Below are positions 1 through 10,187 of a stretch of 64,000 nucleotides of DNA, one piece after another. The notes under the pieces are model-generated. The model had not been told where the DNA came from, did not search any database, and saw only the letters and a list, made by a program, of their open reading frames with translations. The stretch covers positions 134,501-198,500 of the forward strand of contig NW_024881858.1 of NCBI RefSeq assembly GCF_019059575.1, in the 5' to 3' direction. A program made the position numbers and the translations under genes. How positions within the stretch are numbered: the first letter of the stretch is position 1; the number at the start of each line of letters is the position of its first letter. Origin of the DNA: Amphibalanus amphitrite. Taxonomy: Eukaryota; Arthropoda; Thecostraca; Balanomorpha; Balanidae.

Positions 1-790
1 GCTGCGGGCCAAAATAAGCGCTGGACAATTCCACCACTGGTCTATTACCGGGGTTACATGAGCGATCCGTTCCAAATACGCACTACCTACGCTAATGCGC
101 ATCAGCTCCCCACAAACGTATCTACGGCACCGGTTACATGAGACTAATTCGTTTTATCTACGTCAAACGGATCTTGTTTGGCTCACCCGGGCTGACTCCT
201 CGACGGCCGGTAATTCGCATCACAAACGGAATAGGATTAGCGTACAGTCATGGCGCAGTCCGTGTTATTATACTTGTCTCAACTGAAATACAAAAGCCAG
301 GGTGTTCGATGCCTTCCTACTGACTGATGTTGCTGACCTGTTTTTCCCATGACAGTTTGCTGTCGATGTCAAGGCCTAGGTATTTCGCCGAAAGGTCGCG
401 GAAAACCGACCGAAAACAGCCGTGCTCAACGTTAATTTGGGCGTGTAGACTCTGAGAAACTCGGATTGGGCGGATAGAGTTTACCAGGTATTGGCACCAA
501 AACAACGTAATCGACTCCCAAATGCGTCAGTGATCCGCCTCGTTCCTAGGTAAGCTCGAATTAGATCAAGTGACCCATAAGAAGCGAAAAAACGACAAAA
601 AACATGAATTTCCCTATGGCGGCGGGCTGCCGGGACGCCGCGAGGCGCACCGGCTGTTTCTGACAGTTAATCACAGTTCTTTTACAGGCACACAGGTACA
701 GTAATGGCTTGTGCCATGATTATTTCCAATTTTCCATATAAAACTTCTAAGAATCAGGTAGGTTAAGCCTAAAACAAGCACAACTAATGC
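1..790. other. No recognisable gene
   Basis: Only short unrelated reading frames occur on either strand. I see no domain, terminal repeat or tandem structure. Confidence 0.5.
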
Positions 791-883
791 TTGATAGGAG
801 GTGCGCCAGACATGCAAAAATGCGCAAAATATCCGTATTTTTTCGGGCTGCCGGCGTAAAGGTAATCAAGGGCGCACACAAGG

Positions 884-983
884 GGGGGGGGCACACGGGC
901 CCGTGCCCCCCCATTCGAGTTGGGGGGCCCAACTCGAAGGAAGGGGCCCATTTGAGGCGGCCGAAGGCCGCCTCAAATGGGCC
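884..983. repeat. Cluster of perfect hairpins and G/C tracts
   Basis: A G-run is followed by three back-to-back inverted repeats. The first is CACGGGCCCGTG. The second is TTCGAGTTGGG and its complement (914-924 and 928-938, 3-nt loop). The third is an 18-bp perfect stem, 945-962 with 966-983, around GAA. A related diverged G-tract plus GGGGGGCCC stretch lies at about 8262-8330, so this is probably one end of a dispersed palindromic repeat. Confidence 0.7.
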
Positions 984-1024
984 TCTAACTAATCCTTAGA
1001 CCACCGAAGACCGTGTACAACGGG

Positions 1025-1771
1025 CCCTCAAATGGCCTTAAAGGGCCCTCAGATCAGATGGTCTCAAAATGCCCTCAGATGGCCTCGAAGGGCCCTCAGT
1101 TAGCGTCATAGGGCCCTCATCTGGTGTCAAAGGGCCCTTAGATGGTGTCAAAGGGCCCTCAGATGGCCTTAAGGAGCCCTCAGATGACCTCAAATGACTC
1201 TCAGATGGCCTTAAAGGGCCCTCAGATAGCCTCAAGTCAAAGGGCCCTCAGCTAACGTCAAACGGACGGCAGAAGGCCTTAAAGGGTGTCAAAGGTCCCT
1301 GAGCTGGCGTCAGAGGGCCGTGCCCTTGCGTCAAATGGCTCTCCGAAGGCTCTAAAGGGTCCTTAGCTGGTGACAGAGGGCCCCCAGCTGGCGCCAAATG
1401 GCCATCAGAAGGCCTCAAACGGTCCTCAGTTGGCGTCAAGCGGCCCACAAAAAGCCTCAAGGGGCCCTTAGAAGACCTCAAGGGGCCCTCAGAAGGCCTT
1501 AAAGAGCGTCAAAGGGCCTTGAGCTAGCGTCAGAGGGCCCCCCAGCTAATGTCAGAGGGCCCCCCAGCTAATGTCAAAGGGCCCCCCAGCTAATGTCAGA
1601 GGGCCCTGGGCTAGCGTCAAACTTAAAGTGCCCTTAGCTGGTGTCAGAGGGCCCCAGTTGGTGTCAGAGGGTCATCCATTGGCGTCTAATGGCCATCAGA
1701 AGGCCCAAAAACGATCCTCAGCTGGCGTCCAACGGTCCTCAGCTGACGTCAAGAGACCCTCAAAAGGCCTC
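1025..1771. repeat. 21-bp minisatellite, left part
   Basis: Tandem diverged units of about 21 bp have the core TCAAAGGGCCCTCAGATGGC. Because 21 bp equals seven codons, spurious reading frames (for example 1038-1235 and 1248-1481, minus) read as a heptapeptide repeat rich in Pro, Ser and Glu. They are not credible genes. The array is interrupted at 1771 by an LTR retrotransposon and resumes at 6990. Confidence 0.85.
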
Positions 1772-1969
1772 TGTCACGCTCTGTGTAACCTATATTGGTG
1801 AAAGATCTCAAGCGGCATGTCACGTGATGTATAACTGTGTCGCGAGAGATTTAGACCAGAGAAAATCGGGAAGGAGAGGGATGTTGGCTTGGGGGAGTTT
1901 TTGGAAGAACAGTGTTAGGTGCTTGATAATTGCCGAGTATTGGTAAAAATACATAGAAAACCCGTGACA
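1772..1969 (+). repeat. 5' LTR of the Gmr1-type element
   Basis: The repeat starts TGTCACGCT and ends CCCGTGACA, and it is repeated without visible difference at 6792-6989. The terminal TGTCAC/GTGACA form short inverted repeats. At 198 bp it is short for an LTR. Confidence 0.95.
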
Positions 1970-1970
1970 C

Positions 1971-1988
1971 TGGGGGCTCGTCCGGGAT
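1971..1988 (+). promoter_or_regulatory. Primer-binding site, tRNA-Pro type
   Basis: TGGGGGCTCGTCCGGGAT begins 1 nt after the 5' LTR. It has the TGG start expected of complementarity to a tRNA CCA tail, and the 18 nt match the well-known proline-tRNA type of site. It would prime minus-strand DNA synthesis. Confidence 0.85.
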
Positions 1989-2065
1989 ATGAAAGATGAG
2001 TAATTTTGCTGGGTAAGTAACGTAACGCAACCAAACTGAACGATTAGCCGACAAAGATAATTAAT

Positions 2066-5000
2066 ATGGATCTTCCTAATTTCGAACGATTGCTGGAAGC
2101 AGGACAGAAGCTCGGCTTAGAAGGAGAGAAGTTACAGCAGTTCATTCAAAAGGCGGTAGAAAGAGAAGAGAGGATGCAGGAAAGGGAAGAAGCGAGACGA
2201 AGGACAGAGATGGAAGAAGCAAGACGGAGGGAAGAGATGGAGTGGGAACGCGAAAGAGAAGAGCGTGAAAGAGAAGAACGAGAGAGAATGAGAGCACACG
2301 AATTGGAGATGAAAAACATCGAGCTGCAGGCTGCACATATAGCGGAAAATCAAAGGCAAGGGGGTGCAGCACCCGAAGTAGTGTCCGTTCCGAAACTACC
2401 GACATATGTGGACGGAAAAGACGACATCGATTGCTACCTACAGCGCTTCGAGCGATTCGCCAAGAGCTCATGTTGGCCAACAGAAAGCTGGGCCACACGG
2501 TTGAGCGCACTGCTGACTGGAAGAGCGCTGGAAGTGTATTCCAGGATATCCGATGAGGACGCTGAGGACTACGGTGCCCTGAAACAAGCGCTGTTGACAC
2601 GCTATGCTATGACCGAAAATGGATTCCGGGAGAAATTCCGCTCATCAAAGCCTGAGACGGGCGAATGCCCAAAACAGTTCATCTCGAGACTGACTGGATA
2701 CCTTAACAGATGGATAGAACTGTCAGACACAGCAAAGACTTTTGCTGGCATTCGAGACTTGATGATAAGAGAACAGTACTTGAACAGCTGTCCCCGTGAC
2801 CTTGCCGTGCATCTCCGAGAGCGAACGCCGACGGATCTTCCCCAAGTGGTAGAAATATCGGACAAATATCTCGCTGCTCACGACCGGTCACTCGCATCTT
2901 CGCAGCCAAGGGGGGACGAGTCTACCACTCAAGCAGGAAGTGCAGGACGTAGCGGCGGACCATACGGTACCGTGTATAATCGGCGGGACCAGAGCCGTAT
3001 ACGATGTTACAACTGCAACCGGCTGGGGCACCGCGCTGTAGAGTGCCGCCAGCGTGATTCTCAAATGGCTCAGCGGTACAATAATGGGACCGTCCCGAGA
3101 GGTACCAATGGACCGGGCAACACAGATTCCGATCGCAGGGGCTGGGTGCCAAGGGGAGCTGCAGCTGAAGCTCTGCCGTCAGAAACAGAGGACAATGAAG
3201 GCAATCGGGGCGACGGGGCGCTCGAAGGTGGTCCGCACGAGGCGGCCGCCGCCTTAACATCATCCCCACGGTCACCCACGCCGGTCATTGCCCGTGGAAA
3301 TAAGGCGACAGAAGAAGACATACTTGAGTGTTTGAGCGATAATGAGCTCAAATTAGCCAATGGAAGGTCGATTCCCATCGTGAATGGCGCAAGTTTGAGT
3401 CGTCGAACGGACGCACGTACCAATATGCCCGTTGTGAAGGGTCAGGTTGGCGACGTCATGGTGAACACCCTGCGAGACACCGGGTGCAGTACCGTAGTGG
3501 TGAAACGGGAGTTCGTCAAGGACGAGGAGCTGACGGGAGAAACATCGCTTATGCTCCTGATTGACAACACCGTGCGCCGCGTACCAGTGGCCATGATATG
3601 CGTAAACACGCCATTCCTGATAGGAAAAGTCAAGGCTCTGTGCTTGCCCGACGCCGTATACGACCTCATCATCGGCCAAGTTCCTGGAGCTCGCGCTCCG
3701 AACGACCCGGATCCCGAGTGGCGCGCGACAGAGCCGGCAAGCCAGACGGGAGGCGCCGCGATCACCCGGGCTCAGTCACAAAAGGGACGCGGGGTGCTCA
3801 GACAAAGTGACCTCATCGGCGGTACCACTGTGACCCGAGACGAGCTCATTAAACTCCAACAAGAGGGCGAAACTCTGAAGAAACTCACTGATGGGTGGGA
3901 GGCAAGGAAAAGAGAGGGAAAGATGGTGAGGTACGAAAAAAGTCGGGGCATTCTCTACCGTGTCTTCGATGATTCGGGGTGCAGCGCCAAGAAAAGTACC
4001 CGACAGGTAGTTTTACCAACAGGGCTACGCGAGCACGTCATGAAAGTCGCCCATGAATCACTGCTAGCCGGCCACGTCGGCGCTAAGAAGACGGCTGAGA
4101 GAATTCTATCCAGCTTCTACTGGCCAGGTCTTGGAGCAGACGTGCGCCGATTCTGCCATTCGTGCGATGTGTGCCAGCGGACTGTACCAAAGGGATCAGT
4201 TGGTAAGGCGCCGTTGGGTAAGATGCCGCTGATCGACCGCCCGTTTCAGAGAGTGGCCCTGGACCTGATCGGACCGATTCACCCGCCCAGCGAAGAGGGA
4301 CATCGGTACATCCTGACCCTCGTTGACTACGCAACTCGGTATCCCGAAGCAGTCCCTCTGAAGACCTGCACTGCCGAAGCTGTAGCTGAAGCTCTGATCG
4401 ACTTGTATAGCAGGCTCGGTGTTCCCGATGAAATGCTCACCGATCTGGGACGACAGTTCGTATCCAACTGCATGGAAGAGGTCTCTGAGCTACTCAATAT
4501 ACGCCATTTAACAACCACACCATACCACCCCATGTGTAATGGCTTAGTGGAAAAGTTCAACGGCACGCTACAGATGATGCTGAAACGTCTCAGTAGCGAG
4601 CAGCCAAGACTGTGGCACCGCTACATCAATGCACTGCTGTTCGCGTACAGGGAGGTCCCACAAGAATCCACTGGGTTCTCGCCTTTCGAGCTGTTGTACG
4701 GCAGAACGGTGCGCGGACCGATGAGGATATTACGAGAGCTCTGGACCAGCGAAAGCGAGACGGCTGAGGTGAAGACGAGCTACCAGTATGTATTTGAGCT
4801 CCGTGAGCGGCTAGAGGATACGATGGCACTGGCGCAAAAGGAGTTGGGGAAGGCCCAGTCACGATACAAGTACAACTACGATCGCAAAGCGAGGAACAGA
4901 AAGCTGGAAGCCGGTGATAAAGTCCTAATTCTTCTCCCATCAACCAGCAACAAGCTTCTCATGCAATGGCAAGGTCCGTACAGCGTGCAGGAAAAAACAA

Positions 5001-6640
5001 ATGAGTGTGACTACCGAATCATTGTCAATGGAAAGGTGAAAACCTACCACATCAACATGTTGAAACGCTACATGGACCGCACCGTTCAGGAGAACAGGTC
5101 AGACGTCAGTGCCAGTGTCAGCGGGGCACTCATGGAAGTGGTGGCAGTGGCTGTGATCGAGAGAAGCGAGGCAGCCCCAGAAGAAGCCATCGAGGATGAC
5201 GACCTACTGGAATTTGTGGTTCCAGGAGGCAACGAATCTTTGGCAGACGTACAAATCGGGGAGGGATTGTCAAGGAAGGAGCGACTGCAAGCGCAAGAGG
5301 TGATCAAAACCTACCATGCAGTGTTCTCAGACAAACCCGGACGCACCAAACTCATTGAGCACAGGATCGAGGTGACGTCCCCACAGCCGATCCGATGCAA
5401 GCCCTACCCCTTGCCATATAGCATGAGGGAGTCCCTCCGCGAGGACATCAGGAACATGCTCGATATGGGAGTGATACGCCAGTCTCGGTCACCTTACGCG
5501 GCCCCCGTGGTACTGGTGAGGAAAAAGGATGGCAGTAACCGCGTGTGTGTCGACTATCGTAAGCTAAATCAAGTAACGATAGTAGACCCTGAGCCGATGA
5601 TCAAGATCGAAGACGTGTTCCAGGACCTAGGCAAAGATCGATACTTCAGCAAGATCGATCTCAGCCGGGGGTACTGGCAGTTCCCTGTCAGGGAAGAAGA
5701 CGTGCAGAAGACAGGATTCGTCACACCTGATGGAGAATATGAGTTTCTCCGCATGCCATTTGGAATGGTCAACTCGGGAGCAACACTAGTCAGGGGGGTC
5801 AGGAAGCTGTTGGAAGGTCTACCCAACATAACTGCGTACATCGATGACATACTGGTGCATACCAAGACCTGGGAGGAACACGTGTCCACTCTGAATGTCC
5901 TACTTCACCGCATGCAAGAAGCAGAACTGACGGCGAGACCGTCAAAGTGTGTCATAGGAATGGCGTGCGTGGAGTTCGTCGGACATCGTATCGGGCGGGG
6001 GGTCGTCACTGCCATTGAAGACAACGTCTCCAGGATCCTGGAAGCGCCGAAGCCGAGGACTAAGACTGAGCTGAGGTCTTTCCTCGGGCTGGCCAACTTC
6101 TACCGCAACTACATCCCCGACTTCGCTGCAGTGGCGGTGCCATTAACAGACCTGACGCGGAAGGGGTCACCAAGGGTGCTGCAGTGGGGAGCGGCTCAGG
6201 ACAAGGCCTTCGATGGTCTAAAGGGACTGCTAGCATCGAGGCCGATCCTAAGACTGCCAGAAATGGACAAGCAGTTCGTCTTACGGACGGACGCCTCTGA
6301 TAAGGGCATCGGCGCCGTTCTGCTACAGAGTCATGACGGTGATCTCTTCCCGGTGTCTTACGCAAGTAAGAAGTTATCAGAACGTGAGAGGAAGTACTCT
6401 ACGATGGAGCGAGAGTGTTTGGCGGTGGTCTGGGGCGTGAGGAAGTTCCAGTTATATTTGTACGGGAGGCCATTTGTCTTACAGACTGATCACCAGCCGT
6501 TGGTCTTCCTCAACAAGGCAAAACTGCTGAACGATCGGATTATGCGGTGGGCCCTGTTCCTGCAGAGCTACCGCATGCATATCATGGCCATCAAGGGAGC
6601 GGACAACGTGGAGGCCGACTACATGAGTCGCGCCGTCTGA
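2066..6640 (+). CDS. Gag-pol polyprotein, order Gag-PR-IN-RT-RH
   Basis: This 1524-residue single frame supplies all retrotransposition functions. Residues ~25-95 are a charged Glu/Arg coiled coil, followed by a capsid-like region (~105-290). A CX2CX4HX4C zinc knuckle sits at C314, C317, H322, C327. The protease DTG is at D471. Integrase has an HHCC finger (H663, H670, C700, C703) and D733, D793, E829 (DX59DX35E), then a GPY/F-like module near 970. Reverse transcriptase follows, with D1198 and YIDD at 1258-1261, then RNase H with TDAS, ERE and TDH motifs to the C-terminus. All catalytic residues I looked for are present. Integrase preceding RT defines the Gmr1 arrangement. The ATG at 2066 lies 77 bp after the primer site and no gag/pol frameshift is needed. 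Function is inferred from motifs. Confidence 0.95.
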   Translation: MDLPNFERLLEAGQKLGLEGEKLQQFIQKAVEREERMQEREEARRRTEMEEARRREEMEWEREREEREREERERMRAHELEMKNIELQAAHIAENQRQGGAAPEVVSVPKLPTYVDGKDDIDCYLQRFERFAKSSCWPTESWATRLSALLTGRALEVYSRISDEDAEDYGALKQALLTRYAMTENGFREKFRSSKPETGECPKQFISRLTGYLNRWIELSDTAKTFAGIRDLMIREQYLNSCPRDLAVHLRERTPTDLPQVVEISDKYLAAHDRSLASSQPRGDESTTQAGSAGRSGGPYGTVYNRRDQSRIRCYNCNRLGHRAVECRQRDSQMAQRYNNGTVPRGTNGPGNTDSDRRGWVPRGAAAEALPSETEDNEGNRGDGALEGGPHEAAAALTSSPRSPTPVIARGNKATEEDILECLSDNELKLANGRSIPIVNGASLSRRTDARTNMPVVKGQVGDVMVNTLRDTGCSTVVVKREFVKDEELTGETSLMLLIDNTVRRVPVAMICVNTPFLIGKVKALCLPDAVYDLIIGQVPGARAPNDPDPEWRATEPASQTGGAAITRAQSQKGRGVLRQSDLIGGTTVTRDELIKLQQEGETLKKLTDGWEARKREGKMVRYEKSRGILYRVFDDSGCSAKKSTRQVVLPTGLREHVMKVAHESLLAGHVGAKKTAERILSSFYWPGLGADVRRFCHSCDVCQRTVPKGSVGKAPLGKMPLIDRPFQRVALDLIGPIHPPSEEGHRYILTLVDYATRYPEAVPLKTCTAEAVAEALIDLYSRLGVPDEMLTDLGRQFVSNCMEEVSELLNIRHLTTTPYHPMCNGLVEKFNGTLQMMLKRLSSEQPRLWHRYINALLFAYREVPQESTGFSPFELLYGRTVRGPMRILRELWTSESETAEVKTSYQYVFELRERLEDTMALAQKELGKAQSRYKYNYDRKARNRKLEAGDKVLILLPSTSNKLLMQWQGPYSVQEKTNECDYRIIVNGKVKTYHINMLKRYMDRTVQENRSDVSASVSGALMEVVAVAVIERSEAAPEEAIEDDDLLEFVVPGGNESLADVQIGEGLSRKERLQAQEVIKTYHAVFSDKPGRTKLIEHRIEVTSPQPIRCKPYPLPYSMRESLREDIRNMLDMGVIRQSRSPYAAPVVLVRKKDGSNRVCVDYRKLNQVTIVDPEPMIKIEDVFQDLGKDRYFSKIDLSRGYWQFPVREEDVQKTGFVTPDGEYEFLRMPFGMVNSGATLVRGVRKLLEGLPNITAYIDDILVHTKTWEEHVSTLNVLLHRMQEAELTARPSKCVIGMACVEFVGHRIGRGVVTAIEDNVSRILEAPKPRTKTELRSFLGLANFYRNYIPDFAAVAVPLTDLTRKGSPRVLQWGAAQDKAFDGLKGLLASRPILRLPEMDKQFVLRTDASDKGIGAVLLQSHDGDLFPVSYASKKLSERERKYSTMERECLAVVWGVRKFQLYLYGRPFVLQTDHQPLVFLNKAKLLNDRIMRWALFLQSYRMHIMAIKGADNVEADYMSRAV

Positions 6641-6776
6641 AGCATGGTCGAGTCGGGTAGATGAAGAAATGAAGAACGCACCGTCTTATCTCCGCGTTAC
6701 GGGTCATGGCGGTGGTGGTTATGAGCATGTCGACAAAGATTGGTGATGATGGGTATAAAAAAACAAGTTTTTTTCT

Positions 6777-6791
6777 GGAAAGGGGGAGTGA
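6777..6791 (+). promoter_or_regulatory. Polypurine tract
   Basis: The purine run GGAAAGGGGGAGTGA ends directly against the 3' LTR. This is where the plus-strand primer of an LTR retrotransposon is expected. Confidence 0.8.
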
Positions 6792-6989
6792 TGTCACGCT
6801 CTGTGTAACCTATATTGGTGAAAGATCTCAAGCGGCATGTCACGTGATGTATAACTGTGTCGCGAGAGATTTAGACCAGAGAAAATCGGGAAGGAGAGGG
6901 ATGTTGGCTTGGGGGAGTTTTTGGAAGAACAGTGTTAGGTGCTTGATAATTGCCGAGTATTGGTAAAAATACATAGAAAACCCGTGACA
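6792..6989 (+). repeat. 3' LTR of the Gmr1-type element
   Basis: Reads as identical to 1772-1969. It is followed by the second GCCTC target copy, which is itself part of a minisatellite unit. Confidence 0.95.
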
Positions 6990-7360
6990 GCCTCAAAGGC
7001 CCCTCGACTGCTCAAAGGGCCCTTAGAAGGCCTCAATGGGAACTCAAGAGACGTTAAACGGCCCTCAAAAGGCTTGAAAGGGCCCTCTGCTGATGGCCAA
7101 AGGCTCGCACCTGAGTCAATAAGAGCCTTGTCAAAAAACGGACCTGAGAAACCTTGCCGGCCCTGGTTATCTGCGGGACTCCTACACTTACCTGAGTGGC
7201 CCCCGTTTACTGAGGGGCCCTGGTTATTGATGGGGTCCCTGGTTACTTAAGGGGCGCCTGGTTACCAGAGGGGCCCATGGTCACCTGGTGGGCCCCTGAT
7301 CAATTGAAAACCCCTGGTCATCTGAAACGCCCCTGATTACCTAAAGGGTCCCATCACTTG
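6990..7360. repeat. Minisatellite, right part
   Basis: The GGGCCC-rich units resume after the retrotransposon (GCCTCAAAGG...). They degrade into a related GGGGCCC / CTGGTTA pattern from about 7150. Confidence 0.7.
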
Positions 7361-9127
7361 GATTCAGTGACATAGCAAGGGGGCGAGGGGGTACGTGCCC
7401 GTTCTCGGGTTTAGGGTTCCTTCGAAACCGAGGGGCCCTGCGGCGCCAGTTGGTAGCAGAGGGTTCGCTCGCTCGTAAAATACCATGTAAATTAGGCATT
7501 AGTGTACATTAGGCACACTTGACACTCCTCGGGCATAAATGATACTTTTGCTTGCCAATTTTCCACATTTTCTCATGCAGAGACCGTTTTAAAGAGACCC
7601 GTCTGCCAGTGAGACTGGACCCACCGTGCCTCCCTCCTCCCATCGAAAGGTCCTGGGTACATCCTTGCCTGAGCTGACCCCGGGCGCCCGGGTGACTCGC
7701 GGGCCCGGGGTCAGGTGACCAGCAGGTGACCCGCTCTTGGGCGAAATTCTGGGTACGTGTCCGACATGCATCGTACATAGTCCTGTTGATTTGATTCATT
7801 GGTTAAGCATTAAATATAAGTTATAAGCTGGATCTCTAGTCTGTGATCCCGCATCGTATCAGATATAATGACATTTCATGTCCATGTGCCTAAAAAAATA
7901 TGCGAATATACGTGAAAAAGGAGTGCTGCTCCCGCTCCTACACATCTGGGCCAAACAGTGACCGGCCCCTGCTTCTAGCCACCCGGGGCCGGTCGGCCGG
8001 CCGGCAGTCAGTCGCTGCCCGGGGCTGATTTCTGAGGGACCTGCAAAAATGTTTATTAATGAAATGTTTTACGTAATAAATTAGATGATTAGGTATATGT
8101 ACCGGCTCTGAGTCGCATTTGAGAAAAAAACAGCCTAGCGTAAAAATATATATGTTTTGAAAACTAAGCTGGTACCGAAATAATTGTTTTACCATGCATT
8201 GACAAACCAATTGCTCAAGCTTCAAACCAACCGAAATATAGCCCCGTGGGCCGTATTTTTTTTTGGGGGGGGGGGGGGCCCTTCGGCATGGGGGGCCCAG
8301 TTCGAAGGTCGTGCCCCCCCCCATTCAAAAATCCTGTGTGCGCGCCTGAAGGTAATTATCCATTCCTGAACGGATTTTTCCGATAAGGCCGCCGCGCTGC
8401 TCATGTATACGGGGACACCGAATCGCATTTTTCCGTTCCCTGGCTAATCGGATATTTCCGTTTAGGCTGAATGACTCATGTAAACAGGGTAAGACAGTCT
8501 ATCTACAAAGCTACGTAGTATACCCAGGTAGCTCCACAACGGGCTGCGAACAGGCCATCGAGAGGGCGCGAAAACCGAAGGAGAGGCTTGGATTGACCGT
8601 GACATACCCGACCAACTCCCAACGGGACATCTCACTCACCATTCGTCCTTAGTTGACCTTCCTGTGTCGGCGGGAGGATAGAGAACACGGTCAGCTCACA
8701 GAAAATGCTGTGCGACAGTGACATACGCCCGCAAATCACCGTAAATACTTTATATTGGTTGACGGGCATCATCTACCGCAGCGCATCTACCGGAGCGTTA
8801 AGACCCGAGCGTTGGAAACTGAATTGCATGTATAGTCGACTACAGAATGATGTTCCATTCCTCAGAAGCTATCAGTTGACCGGAGCGCTAAGTTGTGCCG
8901 TTTATCACGCAATTAATTAAGCGTGTCGATTGTGAGCATAGGGACAAAGCTATAATTTGTGAACTCAGCCCGTGTGATGCGGCACAGCCTACCACTCCAG
9001 GCAAATAATTGCATGTGAAAAAAGGAACATCATTTTGTAGTCAACTATACTTACGTACTGAGTAAGTTTTCACATTCACATTAGGTTGGGTATTCGCAGA
9101 CTAATTGGTAAAGGGATATTCAATACT
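7361..9127. other. No gene recognised; G-tract repeat inside
   Basis: No domain is seen on either strand. At about 8262-8330 a run of G is followed by GGGGGGCCCAGTTCGAAGG and a C-run, resembling the hairpin cluster at 884-940. Short GC-rich inverted repeats occur near 7680-7720. Confidence 0.45.
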
Positions 9128-9251
9128 TTAACCCTCGCTCGTATAGGGGGGGGGGGGTCGAACGGTTTTCTCTCGGTTTTCCGCGAAAAACTCGCGTAAA
9201 AAGCGGCTGATCGCGACCAAACTTTCACTACCCTCGCGTTTATCAATTTAA
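9128..9251 (+). mobile_element. Left end of a TTAA-target element (family A)
   Basis: TTAA at 9128-9131 is followed by CCCTCGCTCG, a G-run and a stretch that matches the left end of the copy at 43157-44015. Homology stops where a second TTAA element starts at 9248. That suggests the second element used a TTAA inside this one. Confidence 0.6.
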
Positions 9252-10187
9252 CCCTCGCCCTGGCAGGGGGTGATGCAACCCCCTAAGGTTTTTCAAAGAT
9301 AGTGAAAAAAACGCAAAATTTGGCACAGCCTATGGGGCAGCCTTCTTACATCTGACCTAAAAAATTTCAGGTCCCGGAGACCTTGGGTCAGGTCACCAGG
9401 TCAGAAAACCCGGTACAAGGTCATGATCAAATTTCATTTTTCTTTATGCACCTGTCCAACTCACAGTTTTGGACTGATTTCCTTCAAACTTTCAGGATGT
9501 GCTAAGTTCACCGAGTTGTGTAACATATAGTTCGTTTTTTATGTCACTGACCTGAGGTCAGTTAGAGGTCATTACGTCGTAATGTTAATGAGGTCATTTC
9601 GCCGAATGATTGGAGTGGGGATGAACCAATGTGATGAACCAACCTATTGTGATGATTGATGAACCAATGTTTGACGTGCAACACCGAAAAGCCACGTTTC
9701 ACTGTGGATGTGTTGTAAATACGTCTATCTAATCTATCTAAGCCTATGGGAAAATATTCAATTCGGAAAATATTGGAGATATCCGCTTCGTTCTACCACT
9801 TTTGTGCTTTGAAACCACAGTACTTAACAGCATGTCACTTGGTCCTTCTTTATTTGGTGTACTTATCCATGGGTCAGGTCAAATGAGGTCAACTGAGGTC
9901 AAATGACGTTTTTGCCAATAACGTGGCACACAGTGACGCTAAAGCTTAAAAATGGTGTCATTGTGTTCCTGGTGATCAGCCGAATCCAATGCTATGCGAT
10001 ATGATGCAATTTGGTTAACTTGAACTTAATTAATTAAAGTTTACTTAATAATTAGGGAAATTTTCAGTACAAGTAAGTAAGCAAAAAGTATATCATTCGA
10101 CGCGCCTTGACGTGCTGAGCTCACTGGTGCTTTTCTTTTTGCTCTATCTTAATTAGATCAAAAGTTATAAGCGAAAAACTTTTAACA
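9248..10187 (+). mobile_element. TTAA-target element, family B, right-truncated
   Basis: After TTAA (9248-9251) the sequence CCCTCGCCCTGGCAGGGGG begins a copy collinear with the complete element at 34244-35282. The match runs to about 10187 and the right terminus is missing. It is non-coding and contains many AGGTCA half-sites, plus the motif TATATCATTCGACGCGCC near 10090. Confidence 0.75.

Larger units (their letters stand above)
1772..6989 (+). mobile_element. Gmr1-type Ty3/gypsy LTR retrotransposon, apparently intact
   Basis: A complete element of 5218 bp is bounded by 198-bp LTRs that read as identical (TGTCAC...GTGACA). The target GCCTC is duplicated at 1767-1771 and 6990-6994. It has a primer-binding site directly after the 5' LTR, one uninterrupted gag-pol frame and a polypurine tract before the 3' LTR. 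Integrase lies upstream of reverse transcriptase, the Ty1/copia-like order known for the Gmr1 group of Ty3/gypsy elements. Identical LTRs, an intact frame and an intact TSD mean the insertion is recent and possibly still competent. Confidence 0.95.

Noticed and set aside
1038-1481. Minus-strand frames encoding a heptapeptide repeat
   Set aside because: The 21-bp satellite period keeps frames open; units diverge without codon-position bias that I can see.
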